Notes under the pieces: model-generated
What the model saw: the letters and a program-made list of their open reading frames with translations, nothing else
Databases searched by the model: none
What the model was told of the DNA's origin: nothing
Source: Rhodospirillales bacterium
Lineage (GTDB): Bacteria; Pseudomonadota; Alphaproteobacteria; Rhodospirillales; UBA2165
Direction of reading: 5' to 3'
DNA: 46,850 nt
Assembly: GCA_012960465.1 (NCBI GenBank)
Contig: DUBF01000011.1
Location: 1-46,850, forward strand
Position numbers and translations under genes: made by a program
Shown here: positions 22,907-33,262 of the stretch, piece after piece
How positions within the stretch are numbered: the stretch's first letter is position 1
Layout of the letters: every line of letters starts with the position of its first letter

Positions 22907-25900
22907 ATGAATGTAATACAGCTCTCCATCCAGAGACCAACAGCGGTTGTAGCTGTTGTATTGATGGTGGTTTTGTTTGGGTGGGTCTCCCTTAGTCAAA
23001 TACCGATTCAGATGGCTCCCGATGTACGTCAGCCAGTGATCATAATAAAAACAAGTTGGAGGGGTGCATCTCCTACGGAGGTTGAGCGGGAGATAGTATC
23101 CAAGCAAGAAGAAGAGTTAAAAGGAATTGAAGGCGTTAAAAAAATACTGGGTGAGGCAAAATCGAACCAAGGTGTTGTAACGTTAACTTTTTCCCCAGGA
23201 ATGGATTTTAACCGTACACTTCTTCTTACCGCCAATCGCCTCGATCGTGTGACGGGTTATCCCGATGAGGCCGATGAGCCAGAAATCAGTACTTCTGGTA
23301 CTGAAGATAATGCAATCGCCTGGTTTTTTTTAAGAAGAATTGAAGGTAACGAGCGTCCTATAAGTACCTATGGAGATTTCTTACGAGACGTTGTGCAGGA
23401 CCGTTTTGAGAGTATTCCCGGTGTTGCCGGAGTAAATTTATTTGGGGAAAATGAGCGGGAAGTTCAAATTATTGTCGATCCTGAGAAGTTGGCATTGTAC
23501 CGGATGACGATTACCGAAGTTGTCAAGAAACTCCGAGCTGAAAATTCATCGGTAACTGGCGGGGAAATTAATGAAGGAAAACGTCGGTATGTTGTTAGGA
23601 CGGAAGGTGAGTTAACAAAACTAGATCAAATAAGCAGCGTTCTCTTAAGAAGTGAATCAAAAAATAGTGGCGGCGGAAGCTTAGGTAGGGTTACGCTTGC
23701 GGATATTGCAGAAATTCAGGTGGCTTATAAAGAGGCATTTGGCCGCGCACGCTTTCGTGGTGAGCCGTCTCTGGGTTTTAATATGACACGTGCACAGGGT
23801 GCAAATGTCTTAGATACGATGAAAGAAGTCAGGGCGATGGCGAAATATCTCGCTGATGGCCCGATCAAAAGCGCTGGTCTCGAATTAAGGCAGGTGTACG
23901 ACGAAACTACATACATAAACTCTTCGATCGGTCTAGTTGTTCAGAATATTTATTTTGGAGGAGCATTGGCGATTCTTATCCTGCTTCTATTCCTTCGATC
24001 ATGGCGTCCAACCGTGGTCATTAGCGCGGCCATTCCTGTTTCAGTCATTGGTACGTTCGTGGCTATGGCAATTCTGGGAAGGTCGCTTAATGTTGTAAGT
24101 CTAGCGGGCATTGCCTTTGCAGTTGGTATGTCGGTCGATGCAGCAATTGTCGTTCTCGAAAATATATTTCGATTACGTCAACAGGGTATGAATGCAGCTG
24201 AAGCTGCCTATAAAGGTACTTCGCAAGTTTGGCCAGCTGTTTTGGTTTCTTCGTTAACAACCGTCATGGTATTTATCCCGATCTTATATATGGATTTGGA
24301 GGCAGGCCAATTATTTCGAGATATTGGCGTTGCTATTTCTGTTTCAGTTATTCTGTCACTTTTTGTTTCGATTTCGCTTATACCCGGCCTTTCGAATAAG
24401 ATGTTTGAAAATGAAAAGTTCGCAAACGGCCAATTATTGCGGCTACCCTACGTTGATACATTTGCCAGTGCATTTGTGAGCTTCTGGGTTGCTTTTGCAG
24501 AATACGTTGTTCGTAAGAAAGTTCAGGCTTTAGGAGTAGTGTGTGCAGTGACTATTGGCGCAGGACTATTTGCTTGGGTTGCCATGCCAAAATTAGATTA
24601 TTTACCCACAGGCAATCGGAATTTGGTCATTGGGTTTGTTCAGGCTCCATCAGGCTATAATCTTGATACCATGGAACAAATAATGACGCGAGTTCAGGAA
24701 AGGACGCGGAAATATTGGGTGGAAACCCCGAAATTGATGAAGGACCTGGCGTCGAAGACATCGGAGGCAGTGAAGAAAGTAACCTCAGACGTCGAAAAAC
24801 AAATTGATCGTTTCTTTTTCGTTGCTTTGAGAGGGCGAGCCTTTATAGCCAGTACACATATTGATGAAGGGAAGGCAAGTAATCTCATTCCAATCCTGCA
24901 AACACCAGCCCGCGAAGAGCCAGGCACATTAGCATTCGTATTTCAACCTTCACTCTGGGGACGTTCTATTGGGTCAGGTCGAGGAATTGATGTTGATGTA
25001 CTGGGGCCAGATCTAGAACAAAACTACAAGATAGCACAGACAATATTTTTTAGGTTATTGGGTAAATTCCCTCCCCGTGAAGGTAACAGGATACGTCCAA
25101 GGCCTGGTCTCTCATTGGGAGCGCCTGAAATTCGTGTGACTCCAAATCGTTTAAAATTGGCAGATAATGGTGTTTCCGCATTTGAGTTGGGTCAGACACT
25201 AGATGTTTTTAATGATGGTGTTCGCATAGCCGAAGTTACATTTGAAGGAAAGCGTATAGACCTGACCTTAAAGGGAAAAAAACTTGAGAACGAGACGACC
25301 CAGGCAATTTATGGTTTACCAATAGTAACGCGAGATGGGCGCATTTTGCCGATTGAAAGTCTAAGTGATATTCAAATTACGAATGGTCCTTCTCAAATCA
25401 GGCGTATAAATAGGTTTAGAACGGTAACTTTAACAGTAGGCCCACGTGACAATATTCCCCTGGAAGCTGCTATTGATAAAATTCGTGAGGAAGTCGTCGG
25501 GCCAATGATTAATCGTGGTCTTCCCGATGGAGTGCGCATTCAAATCTCGGGAAGTGCAGATAAATTACAAGAAACATGGGACGAAATTGTCTTTGATATT
25601 CTGTTATCCATCGTTATCGTTTATTTGGTTATGGCAATTTTATTTGAGAGCTTTGTATATCCTTTAATAGTTATGCTATCAGTTCCAGTAGCTGCTGCCG
25701 GCGGTTTAATGGGGCTTTCAATTCTTAATATATTTGTTGATCAATCATTGGACATGCTAACAATGATGGGATTTATTATTTTAATTGGTATTGTTGTTAA
25801 CAACGCTATATTGTTAGTTCATCAGACACTTTATCACATACGTGTTGAGAATATGGATGCCGGCGATGCCATTCAAGAGGCGACGCGCAATCGCGTCCGG

Positions 25901-26101
25901 CCAATTTTTATGTCCACATTGACCTCAATTTTTGGCATGCTGCCGTTGGTATTATTCCCGGGTGCAGGTTCCGAACTTTATCGTGGTCTAGGCTCTGTCG
26001 TGCTTGGTGGCTTATCCCTTTCCGCAATTCTTACACTAGCATTAGTCCCGCCAATAATGTCCTTTTCAGTTGGTCTGCTAGAAAGGCAAAAGGCAAATTA
26101 A
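22907..26101 (+). CDS. RND efflux pump inner-membrane permease (HAE1-like)
   Basis: The 1064-residue protein has the AcrB architecture: two repeats of six helices, each with a large periplasmic loop. It starts at an N-terminal IQRPTAVVAVV helix and ends LTLALVPPIMSF. TM4 carries GIAFAVGMSVDAAIVVLENI, so the first proton-relay aspartate is kept (Asp411, AcrB Asp407) and the second is Ala412 (AcrB Asp408). TM10 has IGIVVNNAILLVHQ with Asn965 at the AcrB Lys940 position. The proton path therefore differs from AcrB. These changes recur as VNNAILLV in some uncharacterised RND branches. It is operonic with the EF-hand adaptor. No TolC-like gene is present, so the outer-membrane partner must lie elsewhere. 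Confidence 0.9.
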   Translation: MNVIQLSIQRPTAVVAVVLMVVLFGWVSLSQIPIQMAPDVRQPVIIIKTSWRGASPTEVEREIVSKQEEELKGIEGVKKILGEAKSNQGVVTLTFSPGMDFNRTLLLTANRLDRVTGYPDEADEPEISTSGTEDNAIAWFFLRRIEGNERPISTYGDFLRDVVQDRFESIPGVAGVNLFGENEREVQIIVDPEKLALYRMTITEVVKKLRAENSSVTGGEINEGKRRYVVRTEGELTKLDQISSVLLRSESKNSGGGSLGRVTLADIAEIQVAYKEAFGRARFRGEPSLGFNMTRAQGANVLDTMKEVRAMAKYLADGPIKSAGLELRQVYDETTYINSSIGLVVQNIYFGGALAILILLLFLRSWRPTVVISAAIPVSVIGTFVAMAILGRSLNVVSLAGIAFAVGMSVDAAIVVLENIFRLRQQGMNAAEAAYKGTSQVWPAVLVSSLTTVMVFIPILYMDLEAGQLFRDIGVAISVSVILSLFVSISLIPGLSNKMFENEKFANGQLLRLPYVDTFASAFVSFWVAFAEYVVRKKVQALGVVCAVTIGAGLFAWVAMPKLDYLPTGNRNLVIGFVQAPSGYNLDTMEQIMTRVQERTRKYWVETPKLMKDLASKTSEAVKKVTSDVEKQIDRFFFVALRGRAFIASTHIDEGKASNLIPILQTPAREEPGTLAFVFQPSLWGRSIGSGRGIDVDVLGPDLEQNYKIAQTIFFRLLGKFPPREGNRIRPRPGLSLGAPEIRVTPNRLKLADNGVSAFELGQTLDVFNDGVRIAEVTFEGKRIDLTLKGKKLENETTQAIYGLPIVTRDGRILPIESLSDIQITNGPSQIRRINRFRTVTLTVGPRDNIPLEAAIDKIREEVVGPMINRGLPDGVRIQISGSADKLQETWDEIVFDILLSIVIVYLVMAILFESFVYPLIVMLSVPVAAAGGLMGLSILNIFVDQSLDMLTMMGFIILIGIVVNNAILLVHQTLYHIRVENMDAGDAIQEATRNRVRPIFMSTLTSIFGMLPLVLFPGAGSELYRGLGSVVLGGLSLSAILTLALVPPIMSFSVGLLERQKAN

Positions 26102-26388
26102 CGCCTATCTAAATTCGTATTTTCAAATAATCGAAGATATTAGAATTTGATTCGAATTTTGAGCTTGTAAAAAACTAAATACAGTCGTATACCCCCAACG
26201 AAATTATAGTTATTTTTTAGCCGTTTTCTGGGGTTATGTTGCATTTTGTAGAAGAGCTTTTAACTGGATTCGACGCAGTCTCCTAGGCGTGTTAGATAAA
26301 GTTTAAATCACATTGTTGTACTGTCATTTGGTGGTATTTCTTTGTCGTCAATTTTAGCTCTCTCGTTTCAAGTAGGAGCAATTACTGT

Positions 26389-28395
26389 ATGTCGCCTGAC
26401 CAGACCGTATTAAACACATCCTCTGACTTTAATTCTTCTCATCAAGACATGGCTAATGCAATTCGGTTTTTATCTGCCGACGCTGTTCAGCGGGCAAATA
26501 GTGGGCATCCTGGTATGCCAATGGGAATGGCCGATGTTGCAACGGTATTATTTAGCCACTTTCTCAAATTTGATGCTGATAAACCCAAATGGCCCGACCG
26601 CGATCGTTTCATATTATCAACTGGCCACGGTTCAATGCTTCTTTATTCTTTGCTGCATTTGACGGGTTATAGTGACATGCCAATTGAGGAACTACAGAAT
26701 TTTCGACAACTCGGGTCTAAAACAGCAGGGCATCCAGAATACGGTCATGCCGATGGCATTGAATGCACGACAGGACCATTAGGCCAAGGCTTAACAATGG
26801 CAGTTGGAATGGCTCTGGGTGAGCGGATCATGAATGCACGTTTTGGCGATGCGCTTGTTGATCATAAGACATACGTAATCGCTGGTGATGGTTGTTTAAT
26901 GGAAGGTGTCAGCCATGAGGCAATTTCAATGGCGGGACACCTAAAATTATCTAACCTAATAGTATTGTTTGATGACAATGCCATTTCGATTGATGGCAGT
27001 ACTGAAATGGTGGTTTCTGATGATCAATTAACACGCTTTCAAGCTTCAGGCTGGGATGTAGCCGCCGTCGAAGGCCATGATCCAAAATCTGTTGCTGCAG
27101 CTATTCAAGCAGCCCAACAAACGGATATGCCATCGTTGATAGCGTGTAAGACTGTAATTGGAAGAGGTGCCCCAACTAAGGAAGGCAGCTCCGCAACCCA
27201 CGGTGCGCCGCTAGGAGATGATGAATTAGCTGCGGCTCGTGAAAAAATGGATTGGCCTTATGCGCCATTTGAGATTCCAGACAATGTTGTTCGGAGTTGG
27301 CGTGCTGTTGGTAAGAAAAGTACTGGTGAGAGCCAAAAATGGGAGTCTCGATTAAACGCGAGTGGCCGACGATCTGAGTTTGAATTATCTGCTGCTGGCG
27401 CTTTACCGAAAGACCTCTCGGTTTTTATCAATACTCATAAAAAAAACATGTCAAAAGCATCAGCCAAAACTGCAACACGCCAGGCATCAGGAGCAGTTTT
27501 AGAAGTTTTAAATGCTGCAATTCCTGAGTTGATTGGAGGTTCAGCAGACTTAACTGGCTCTGTGAACACAAAAATCAAAAACGCTATGGTGATTTCCGCT
27601 CCTGACTATGCTGGAAAGTATATTCATTATGGTGTACGCGAGTTTGCCATGGCGGCAGTAATGAATGGTCTTGCTTTGCATGGAGGTGTCATTCCGTATG
27701 GCGGCACTTTCTTGGTTTTTGCCGATTATTTGCGTGGTGCATTACGTTTATCGGCTTTAATGAGCCAACGCGTTGTTTATGTTTTAACACATGATTCAAT
27801 TGGGCTTGGCGAGGATGGTCCAACCCATCAACCGGTTGAGACGCTGGCTTCTCTCCGTGCTATCCCAAATTTGAATGTATTCAGACCTGCTGATGCGATA
27901 GAAACCGCTGAGTGTTGGCAAATTGCAATGGAAAGTTATAGGAAGCCTTCAGTTATTGTTTTGACCCGTCAGGGTTTGGCGACCGTTCGAACAGACCATA
28001 CGGATAAAAACCTCTCGGCCAAAGGGGGGTATATACTTGCTGATTGTCATGGTGAGCGCCAAGCAACTGTTTTGGCGACAGGATCGGAAGTTGAAGTAGC
28101 CTTGGAAGCACAAAAAACTCTTCAGGCTGAGGGTGTGCCGACAGCTGTTGTATCTATGCCATCGTGGAATCTTTTTGAGGAACAAGATAGTGCGTATAAA
28201 GAGCATGTACTGGGCTCCGGCGTTCGCGTTGCAATCGAGGCCGCTGTTCAAATGGGCTGGGACAAATATATTGGCTCAGAAGGTGGATTTATTGGAATGT
28301 CCAGTTTTGGAGCATCGGCTCCGGCTAGTGAACTTTATAAACATTTTGGTATAACCGCCCAGGCTCTAGTAACGGCTGTAAAAAATAGGCTTTAA
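26389..28395 (+). CDS. tkt: Transketolase
   Basis: The 668-residue protein is full length for the thiamine-diphosphate enzyme that moves two-carbon units between sugar phosphates in the pentose phosphate and Calvin-type pathways. Clear segments are SGHPGMPMGMADV (about 39-51), ECTTGPLGQGLTMAVGM, the ThDP/metal-binding GDGCLMEGVSHEA with FDDNAISIDG, the proton-donor region HYGVREFAMAAVMNG with its catalytic glutamate, and DGPTHQPVETLASLR. It starts at ATG 26389 with AGGAG eleven bases upstream. Class I aldolase and ribulose-phosphate epimerase genes follow on the same strand, so it heads a small sugar-phosphate cluster. The 287 bases before it have no other gene. Confidence 0.95.
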   Translation: MSPDQTVLNTSSDFNSSHQDMANAIRFLSADAVQRANSGHPGMPMGMADVATVLFSHFLKFDADKPKWPDRDRFILSTGHGSMLLYSLLHLTGYSDMPIEELQNFRQLGSKTAGHPEYGHADGIECTTGPLGQGLTMAVGMALGERIMNARFGDALVDHKTYVIAGDGCLMEGVSHEAISMAGHLKLSNLIVLFDDNAISIDGSTEMVVSDDQLTRFQASGWDVAAVEGHDPKSVAAAIQAAQQTDMPSLIACKTVIGRGAPTKEGSSATHGAPLGDDELAAAREKMDWPYAPFEIPDNVVRSWRAVGKKSTGESQKWESRLNASGRRSEFELSAAGALPKDLSVFINTHKKNMSKASAKTATRQASGAVLEVLNAAIPELIGGSADLTGSVNTKIKNAMVISAPDYAGKYIHYGVREFAMAAVMNGLALHGGVIPYGGTFLVFADYLRGALRLSALMSQRVVYVLTHDSIGLGEDGPTHQPVETLASLRAIPNLNVFRPADAIETAECWQIAMESYRKPSVIVLTRQGLATVRTDHTDKNLSAKGGYILADCHGERQATVLATGSEVEVALEAQKTLQAEGVPTAVVSMPSWNLFEEQDSAYKEHVLGSGVRVAIEAAVQMGWDKYIGSEGGFIGMSSFGASAPASELYKHFGITAQALVTAVKNRL

Positions 28396-28438
28396 GGAGA
28401 GCTTAGTTTGCAAGTAGAAGAAATTTGGAGGTTGATAA

Positions 28439-29455
28439 ATGGATTTAGATAACCTGGCGGCTGTAGCACAAGCTATGGTAGCTGATAATAAGGGTTTGTT
28501 GGCTGCAGATGAAAGTACGGGCACGATTACCAAACGTTTTGATACAATTAACGTAGAGTCAACGGAAGATAGTCGTCGTGATTACCGAGAGCTATTGTTT
28601 CGTGCCGCGGGTATTGGAGAATATATTAGTGGGGTTATTTTATATGATGAAACTATCCGTCAATCTGCGGCTGATGGCACACGCTTTGTTGATTTAATGG
28701 CAAAACAAGGGATCATTCCTGGTATTAAAGTGGATGCAGGCGCTAAGCCGCTTGCAGGCTCTGATAATGAAACAGTTACAGAAGGGCTCGATGGCCTTCG
28801 TGACCGAGTAAAGGAATATGTTGATCTTGGGGCCAAGTTTGCTAAATGGCGCGCCGTTATTAAAATTGGTGACGAAATGCCAACGGGATATGCGATCCAT
28901 GCTAATGCCCATGCGTTAGCTCGTTATGCAAAGATCTGTCAGGAAGGCGGGTTAGTGCCAATCGTGGAGCCAGAAGTTCTGATGGATGGTGATCACGATA
29001 TACATAATTGCCAAATGATTACTGAAGAAACATTAAATTGTGTGTTTGGTGAGCTCTATGCACAGGAAGTCGCGCTTGAGGGTATGATTTTAAAACCTAA
29101 TATGGTAATCTCAGGATTAGATGCAAAAAATCGAGCTGATTTTAATAAAGTTGCTGATGAGACTGTCGCCGCATTGATGCGCTGTGTGCCTGCAGCGGTT
29201 CCTGGAATTATGTTTCTTTCTGGTGGGCAAAGTGAAATAGATGCAACGATGCATTTAAACGTTATGAATACTAATTACAAAAATCTTCCCTGGAAATTAA
29301 GCTATTCATATGGTCGTGCTCTTCAAGCAAGTGCTTTGAAAGCATGGTTAGGTGACTCCGGAAAAGTTAAATTAGCACAAGGGGCTCTAATGCTACGTGC
29401 TTCTTTAAATAGTGCTGCCTGTGCAGCTGAGTATAAAGGTGAATCTACGCAGTAA
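28439..29455 (+). CDS. Fructose-bisphosphate aldolase, class I
   Basis: The 338-residue class I (Schiff-base) aldolase cleaves fructose 1,6-bisphosphate to dihydroxyacetone phosphate and glyceraldehyde 3-phosphate. It has the N-terminal [17 protein letters not shown], the segment [11 protein letters not shown], and [12 protein letters not shown] holding the Schiff-base lysine (equivalent to rabbit Lys229). [12 protein letters not shown] and [17 protein letters not shown] follow as in animal-type aldolases. It lies 43 bases after tkt, with GGAGG before the ATG, and 14 bases before rpe. Such eukaryote-like class I aldolases occur in several alphaproteobacteria. Confidence 0.93.
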   Translation: MDLDNLAAVAQAMVADNKGLLAADESTGTITKRFDTINVESTEDSRRDYRELLFRAAGIGEYISGVILYDETIRQSAADGTRFVDLMAKQGIIPGIKVDAGAKPLAGSDNETVTEGLDGLRDRVKEYVDLGAKFAKWRAVIKIGDEMPTGYAIHANAHALARYAKICQEGGLVPIVEPEVLMDGDHDIHNCQMITEETLNCVFGELYAQEVALEGMILKPNMVISGLDAKNRADFNKVADETVAALMRCVPAAVPGIMFLSGGQSEIDATMHLNVMNTNYKNLPWKLSYSYGRALQASALKAWLGDSGKVKLAQGALMLRASLNSAACAAEYKGESTQ

Positions 29456-29469
29456 TCGCGGAATTTAGA

Positions 29470-30123
29470 ATGCAAAAAATTAAAATAGCACCGTCAATAC
29501 TTTCAGCAGATTTTGCACGATTAGGCGAAGAAGTGCGAGCTGTTGACGAAGCTGGTGCAGATTATATTCATATAGATGTAATGGATGGACACTTTGTCCC
29601 TAATTTGACATTTGGCCCACCAGTTATCGAGTCTATTCGTTCCTACACAAAAAAACCTTTTGATGTGCATTTAATGATTAACCCAGCAGTTCAGTATCTT
29701 AAAGATTATGTTACGGCTGGAGCAGACATGATTACGGTCCATGTTGAAGCAGATATTCATCTACATCGAAGTATACAAGTTATCCATGACTTGGGTAAGA
29801 AAGCTGGTGTTTCACTAAATCCATCGACAGATGAGAGCGTGCTAATAAATGTGCTGGACGATATTGACCTTATTCTAGTTATGTCAGTTAACCCAGGATT
29901 TGACGGGCAATCCTTTATCACATCGCAACTTGGTAAGATCAGTCGCATTCGGAAAATGATCGAAGATCGTTCTATAGAGCTAATGGTAGATGGTGGTATC
30001 AAACCGAGTAATATTGCTAATGCCGTTAAAGCTGGGGCTGACGCTTTTGTTGCCGGAAGTGCTGTCTTTGGTGGTAATGATTATGTCGCATCTATTAAAT
30101 CTCTTCGTGATGCTGCGTGTTAG
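29470..30123 (+). CDS. rpe: Ribulose-phosphate 3-epimerase
   Basis: The 217-residue TIM-barrel enzyme interconverts ribulose 5-phosphate and xylulose 5-phosphate. [17 protein letters not shown] opens the protein. [17 protein letters not shown] carries metal-binding His and catalytic Asp, FDVHLMINP the next His, [13 protein letters not shown] the phosphate loop, and [12 protein letters not shown] the second catalytic Asp. Length is typical. It closes the tkt-aldolase-rpe group, whose spacing of 43 and 14 bases indicates an operon. Its stop is followed by a 106-base gap before the DASS transporter gene. Confidence 0.95.
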   Translation: MQKIKIAPSILSADFARLGEEVRAVDEAGADYIHIDVMDGHFVPNLTFGPPVIESIRSYTKKPFDVHLMINPAVQYLKDYVTAGADMITVHVEADIHLHRSIQVIHDLGKKAGVSLNPSTDESVLINVLDDIDLILVMSVNPGFDGQSFITSQLGKISRIRKMIEDRSIELMVDGGIKPSNIANAVKAGADAFVAGSAVFGGNDYVASIKSLRDAAC

Positions 30124-30229
30124 TGTACTTCGTTTATCGAAAAAGTAACGATTATAAACTTTATTAATATATCGAAATTGATCCAAGAGTTCGCAACAGT
30201 GTATGTTAGATATTTTTCAGGTTTAATTT

Positions 30230-31732
30230 ATGGTTCGAGGATTTAATATTCCTAATCAGAGGGTGCTTGCAGGGGCCGGAGCGAGCCTAAAAAAACTTAT
30301 CACGGATTTTTCAATCCATTTTGTATGGGAAAAAAAATGGTTTTTTATAGCCATGGTGGTTGGGATTATTTTGTTGAGCTTTCCGACTCCAAATGGCCTC
30401 AGCAGAGAAGCTATGATTGTACTCTCGATGTCGATTGTGGCGACAATTCTCTTTGTTACTGAACCTATCCCACTTCCCGCAGTTGCGTTATTGATAATAT
30501 TAGGCCAGGTTTTTCTTTTAGGGAGTTCTTCGTCGGACGTCTCTAAAACATTATGGAATGATTCAGTTCTCTTTATTCTTGGTTCTTTAATGTTGGCTGT
30601 TGGCGTCGTAAAACAAAAGCTCGATAAGCGGATTGCTTGGGTCATTGTACGGATAACCGGAACTAAAACATCCAATATTTGTTTTGGGATTTCGGTGGTC
30701 TCGGGTCTATTAGCCTCATTTATTGGCGAACACACTGTTGCTGCTATGATGCTTCCGGTTGGAATTACGCTTGTTACGTTAACGTCAGATGACCCTAAAA
30801 AAGTCCGAAATTTAGCGGCTGTTCTTTTGTTTTCAATTGCCTATGGTTGCTCGGTTGCTGGGATAGGAACGCCTTCGGGTGGTGCCCGAAATGCAATTAT
30901 GATTGGTTATTGGCGTGAGTTCTTTTTTGATCCGAGTAATCCAGAGACCCAAAAATTTTTGATCGATTATGTTCGATGGATGGTTTTTGCATATCCTATG
31001 TTTTTAATTCAACTACCCTTTGTAACTTTAGTTTTATTTTTGACCTTTAAACCAGAATATCGGGACTTGTCCCGTGCTGTAGTTAAATTACGGGCTCAGG
31101 TAGAAAGCGAGGGCCCTATGAAAGCTGCTGATTGGGTGTCTATCGTTTTATTCCTTTTAGTTCTTATGGGTTGGATTTTTATGTCTGATAGTGTCGGTAT
31201 GGGAACTATTGCGATCCTTGGTGCTACTGCTTTTTTGATTTCAGGATTAGTACGTTGGGAGGATATCAATTCGGGGGTCAATTGGGGCGTTGTATTATTA
31301 TATGGCGCTGCGATTTCTCTCGGTATTGAAATGAAAGAAACGGGCGCTGCAATTTGGGTTGCAACAAATTTTCTAAATCTTCTAGAGCCATTTGGAGCAA
31401 GTGACGGTTTTGGACTTTGGGCAGCTGTGTCTGTGCTAACCACTGCTGTTACAAATATGATGTCTAATGGTGCTGCTGTTGCAGTATTGGGGCCTGTAGT
31501 TTTGAAGATGGCTGTTGTCGCTCAAGAAGATCCTATCATAATAGGTTTTATCACGGCTATATCATCAGCTTTTGCGTATTTAACCGTAGTTGGGACGCCT
31601 GCCTGCACAATTGTTTATGCGTCTGGATATTTAAAAACCACAGATTTCTTAGTAGTTGGTTGGAAAATGGCGTTAATTTCAATTGTTATTATGCTTGGGG
31701 CTGCGTTTCTTTACTGGCCATATTTAGTTTGA
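30230..31732 (+). CDS. DASS / SLC13-family anion (dicarboxylate or sulfate) transporter
   Basis: The 500-residue membrane protein has 11 or more helices and the two-repeat plan of divalent-anion:sodium symporters. The second half carries TNMMSNGAAVAVLGPVV, which matches the SNT substrate/sodium motif, and the first half has GIGTPSGGARNAIMIGYW. The usual first SNTATA-type motif is replaced by SFIGEHTVAAMMLP, a His-containing variant. Substrate could be a dicarboxylate, tricarboxylate or sulfate. It starts at ATG 30230 and lies 82 bases upstream of the double-UspA gene, a common partner for such transporters. Ends in TGA. Confidence 0.85.
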   Translation: MVRGFNIPNQRVLAGAGASLKKLITDFSIHFVWEKKWFFIAMVVGIILLSFPTPNGLSREAMIVLSMSIVATILFVTEPIPLPAVALLIILGQVFLLGSSSSDVSKTLWNDSVLFILGSLMLAVGVVKQKLDKRIAWVIVRITGTKTSNICFGISVVSGLLASFIGEHTVAAMMLPVGITLVTLTSDDPKKVRNLAAVLLFSIAYGCSVAGIGTPSGGARNAIMIGYWREFFFDPSNPETQKFLIDYVRWMVFAYPMFLIQLPFVTLVLFLTFKPEYRDLSRAVVKLRAQVESEGPMKAADWVSIVLFLLVLMGWIFMSDSVGMGTIAILGATAFLISGLVRWEDINSGVNWGVVLLYGAAISLGIEMKETGAAIWVATNFLNLLEPFGASDGFGLWAAVSVLTTAVTNMMSNGAAVAVLGPVVLKMAVVAQEDPIIIGFITAISSAFAYLTVVGTPACTIVYASGYLKTTDFLVVGWKMALISIVIMLGAAFLYWPYLV

Positions 31733-31814
31733 TAGTGAAACTATAAAGAAATGGCTAGACAAAACTGTTCTTTAAAATAACTATTCTATAGTGAAGTTAT
31801 AATAGGAGAAAACC

Positions 31815-32786
31815 ATGGCCGATACGTATGTCGACCAAAAAGATCTCTTTGAAAGACGCAAAGAACGCTATCGAGTTTTAGTTTGCATAGATGGTAGCGA
31901 CGAATCTTATCGCGGTTTGTCTTATGCTGCACAGGCCGCTACCAATAAAAATTCTGATATTGTTCTTCTCTATGTAAGGCCAATTGATCAAGGCTTACGG
32001 TCTGGCGGATTACAAGTTCGTGTTGCTCGAGAGAACATGCTCAGTTGGGGTTTGGAACTCCCCGGGATCACATATCTAAAAAGAGGGCTTGAGCAATTGA
32101 TATCAGGCGATGAGTTATCGGCAGATTGGCACGAGAAAATTACGCATACGGACATCGATGGGGACCCCCTTGGCGACAATAAAATAGAATACACCAATGA
32201 AGTCGGCCAAACAATTGTCCTAAAACTAAAAACTGCAGCAACGATTGCATCGGGTATTCTCGATCAATATGAACTTGGTCCTTATGATTTAATTATTTTA
32301 GGTGATTCGGGTTCTTGGGGCGGCTGGGCAAAATCATTATGGGATCCAGCTGTTGCAGAGAAGGTAGCAATGCATGCGCCGTGTTCTGTCCTTGTCGCGA
32401 GGGGACTTGAGCGTGGCCATGGTCATCTTCTTTGTACTGATGGTTCAGAACGTGCTATGAGAATGGTAAAACGCTCAGCTACTGTTTCTAACAGGATTGG
32501 ATCTAAACTCTCTGTTATGGCCGTTGCTCGCGATAATGAAGATAAGGCCGAAGCGCAAGAAAATGTAGATATTGCTGTTGCTGAGCTTAAATCATTGGGT
32601 GTCGATGTCGTGAATGCTTTCACGCGTGTTGGAAATCCGTTTGAAGAAATTATACATGCTGGTAAAGAATATTCTTTTATTGTGGTCGGTAGCACTGGCA
32701 AAACTGGTTTACAGCGATTTTTTCTAGGAAGTGTCTCTTTTAAAGTGATGGAACATGCAAAAAATTCTGTAATTATAACTCGTTAA
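31815..32786 (+). CDS. Double-domain universal stress protein
   Basis: The 323-residue cytoplasmic protein has two UspA folds in tandem. The first starts RYRVLVCIDGSDESYRGLSY (about 17-36), and the second starts LLCTDGSERAMRMVKRSA (about 205). The C-terminal repeat keeps the ATP-binding G-2x-G-9x-G-S pattern in GSTGKTGLQRFFLGS. The first repeat has GDSGSWGGWAKSLWDP in that place and probably does not bind ATP in the same way. It starts at ATG 31815 with AGGAGA six bases upstream. Usp proteins next to transporters may modulate them. Confidence 0.88.
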   Translation: MADTYVDQKDLFERRKERYRVLVCIDGSDESYRGLSYAAQAATNKNSDIVLLYVRPIDQGLRSGGLQVRVARENMLSWGLELPGITYLKRGLEQLISGDELSADWHEKITHTDIDGDPLGDNKIEYTNEVGQTIVLKLKTAATIASGILDQYELGPYDLIILGDSGSWGGWAKSLWDPAVAEKVAMHAPCSVLVARGLERGHGHLLCTDGSERAMRMVKRSATVSNRIGSKLSVMAVARDNEDKAEAQENVDIAVAELKSLGVDVVNAFTRVGNPFEEIIHAGKEYSFIVVGSTGKTGLQRFFLGSVSFKVMEHAKNSVIITR

Positions 32787-32797
32787 AAATTGAGTAC

Positions 32798-33262
32798 TTA
32801 TAATTTTACTTTACGCTCGAACCTAAGTTTAGCTGATGTTCTTATTATGCGACTTGTTTCGGTCCAAAGATCCAATCCTTCAATGTCATCTAACTCGTGC
32901 CACGCAACGTTCATTGCATCTGAGCTTGCGCTGGCAACACCACTAATCCATTTTGCTGAAAAGTCGACTAAAGTAGCGTGGTATTCTACTTGGCCATCTT
33001 TATCTTTTTGGATTGAGTCTATAACACCTAGGAAATCAATAATTTGAACTGATAAACCAGTTTCCTCTTTAGTTTCTCGAATGGCTGTTTCTTTAACTGT
33101 TTCTCCTAGTTCCTGACGTCCTCCGGGAATACTCCATTGACCAAGGCGAGGGGGTTTGCCTCTTTGTATTAAAAGGAATTTTTCTGCTTTCCATACAACC
33201 ACTCCAACACCAACAAAGGGATAGTCAAGATAAGTCCTTTTATCTTCTGTATTTTTTATCAT
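32798..33262 (-). CDS. NUDIX hydrolase
   Basis: The 154-residue protein carries a full Nudix box, GRQELGETVKETAIRETKEE then TGL (about residues 49-71). The box has the metal-binding glutamates of the REXXEE core, preceded by LIQRGKPPRLGQWSIPGG. It should cleave a nucleoside diphosphate linked to another moiety. ADP-ribose pyrophosphatase or an 8-oxo-dGTPase-like role are options, but substrate is not visible. I start it at ATG 33262, with AAAGGA eight bases upstream, rather than at a longer in-frame ATG at 33358. The 335-base stretch 33263-33597 upstream is very AT-rich and holds no gene that I can support. Confidence 0.88.
   Translation of the reverse strand: MIKNTEDKRTYLDYPFVGVGVVVWKAEKFLLIQRGKPPRLGQWSIPGGRQELGETVKETAIRETKEETGLSVQIIDFLGVIDSIQKDKDGQVEYHATLVDFSAKWISGVASASSDAMNVAWHELDDIEGLDLWTETSRIIRTSAKLRFERKVKL

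Noticed and set aside
26264-26280. ACTGGATTCGACGCAGT resembles the conserved start of tmRNA.
   Set aside because: No tag-peptide frame, no matching 3' acceptor end and no further tmRNA structure nearby; alphaproteobacterial tmRNA is a permuted two-piece RNA. Treated as coincidence.
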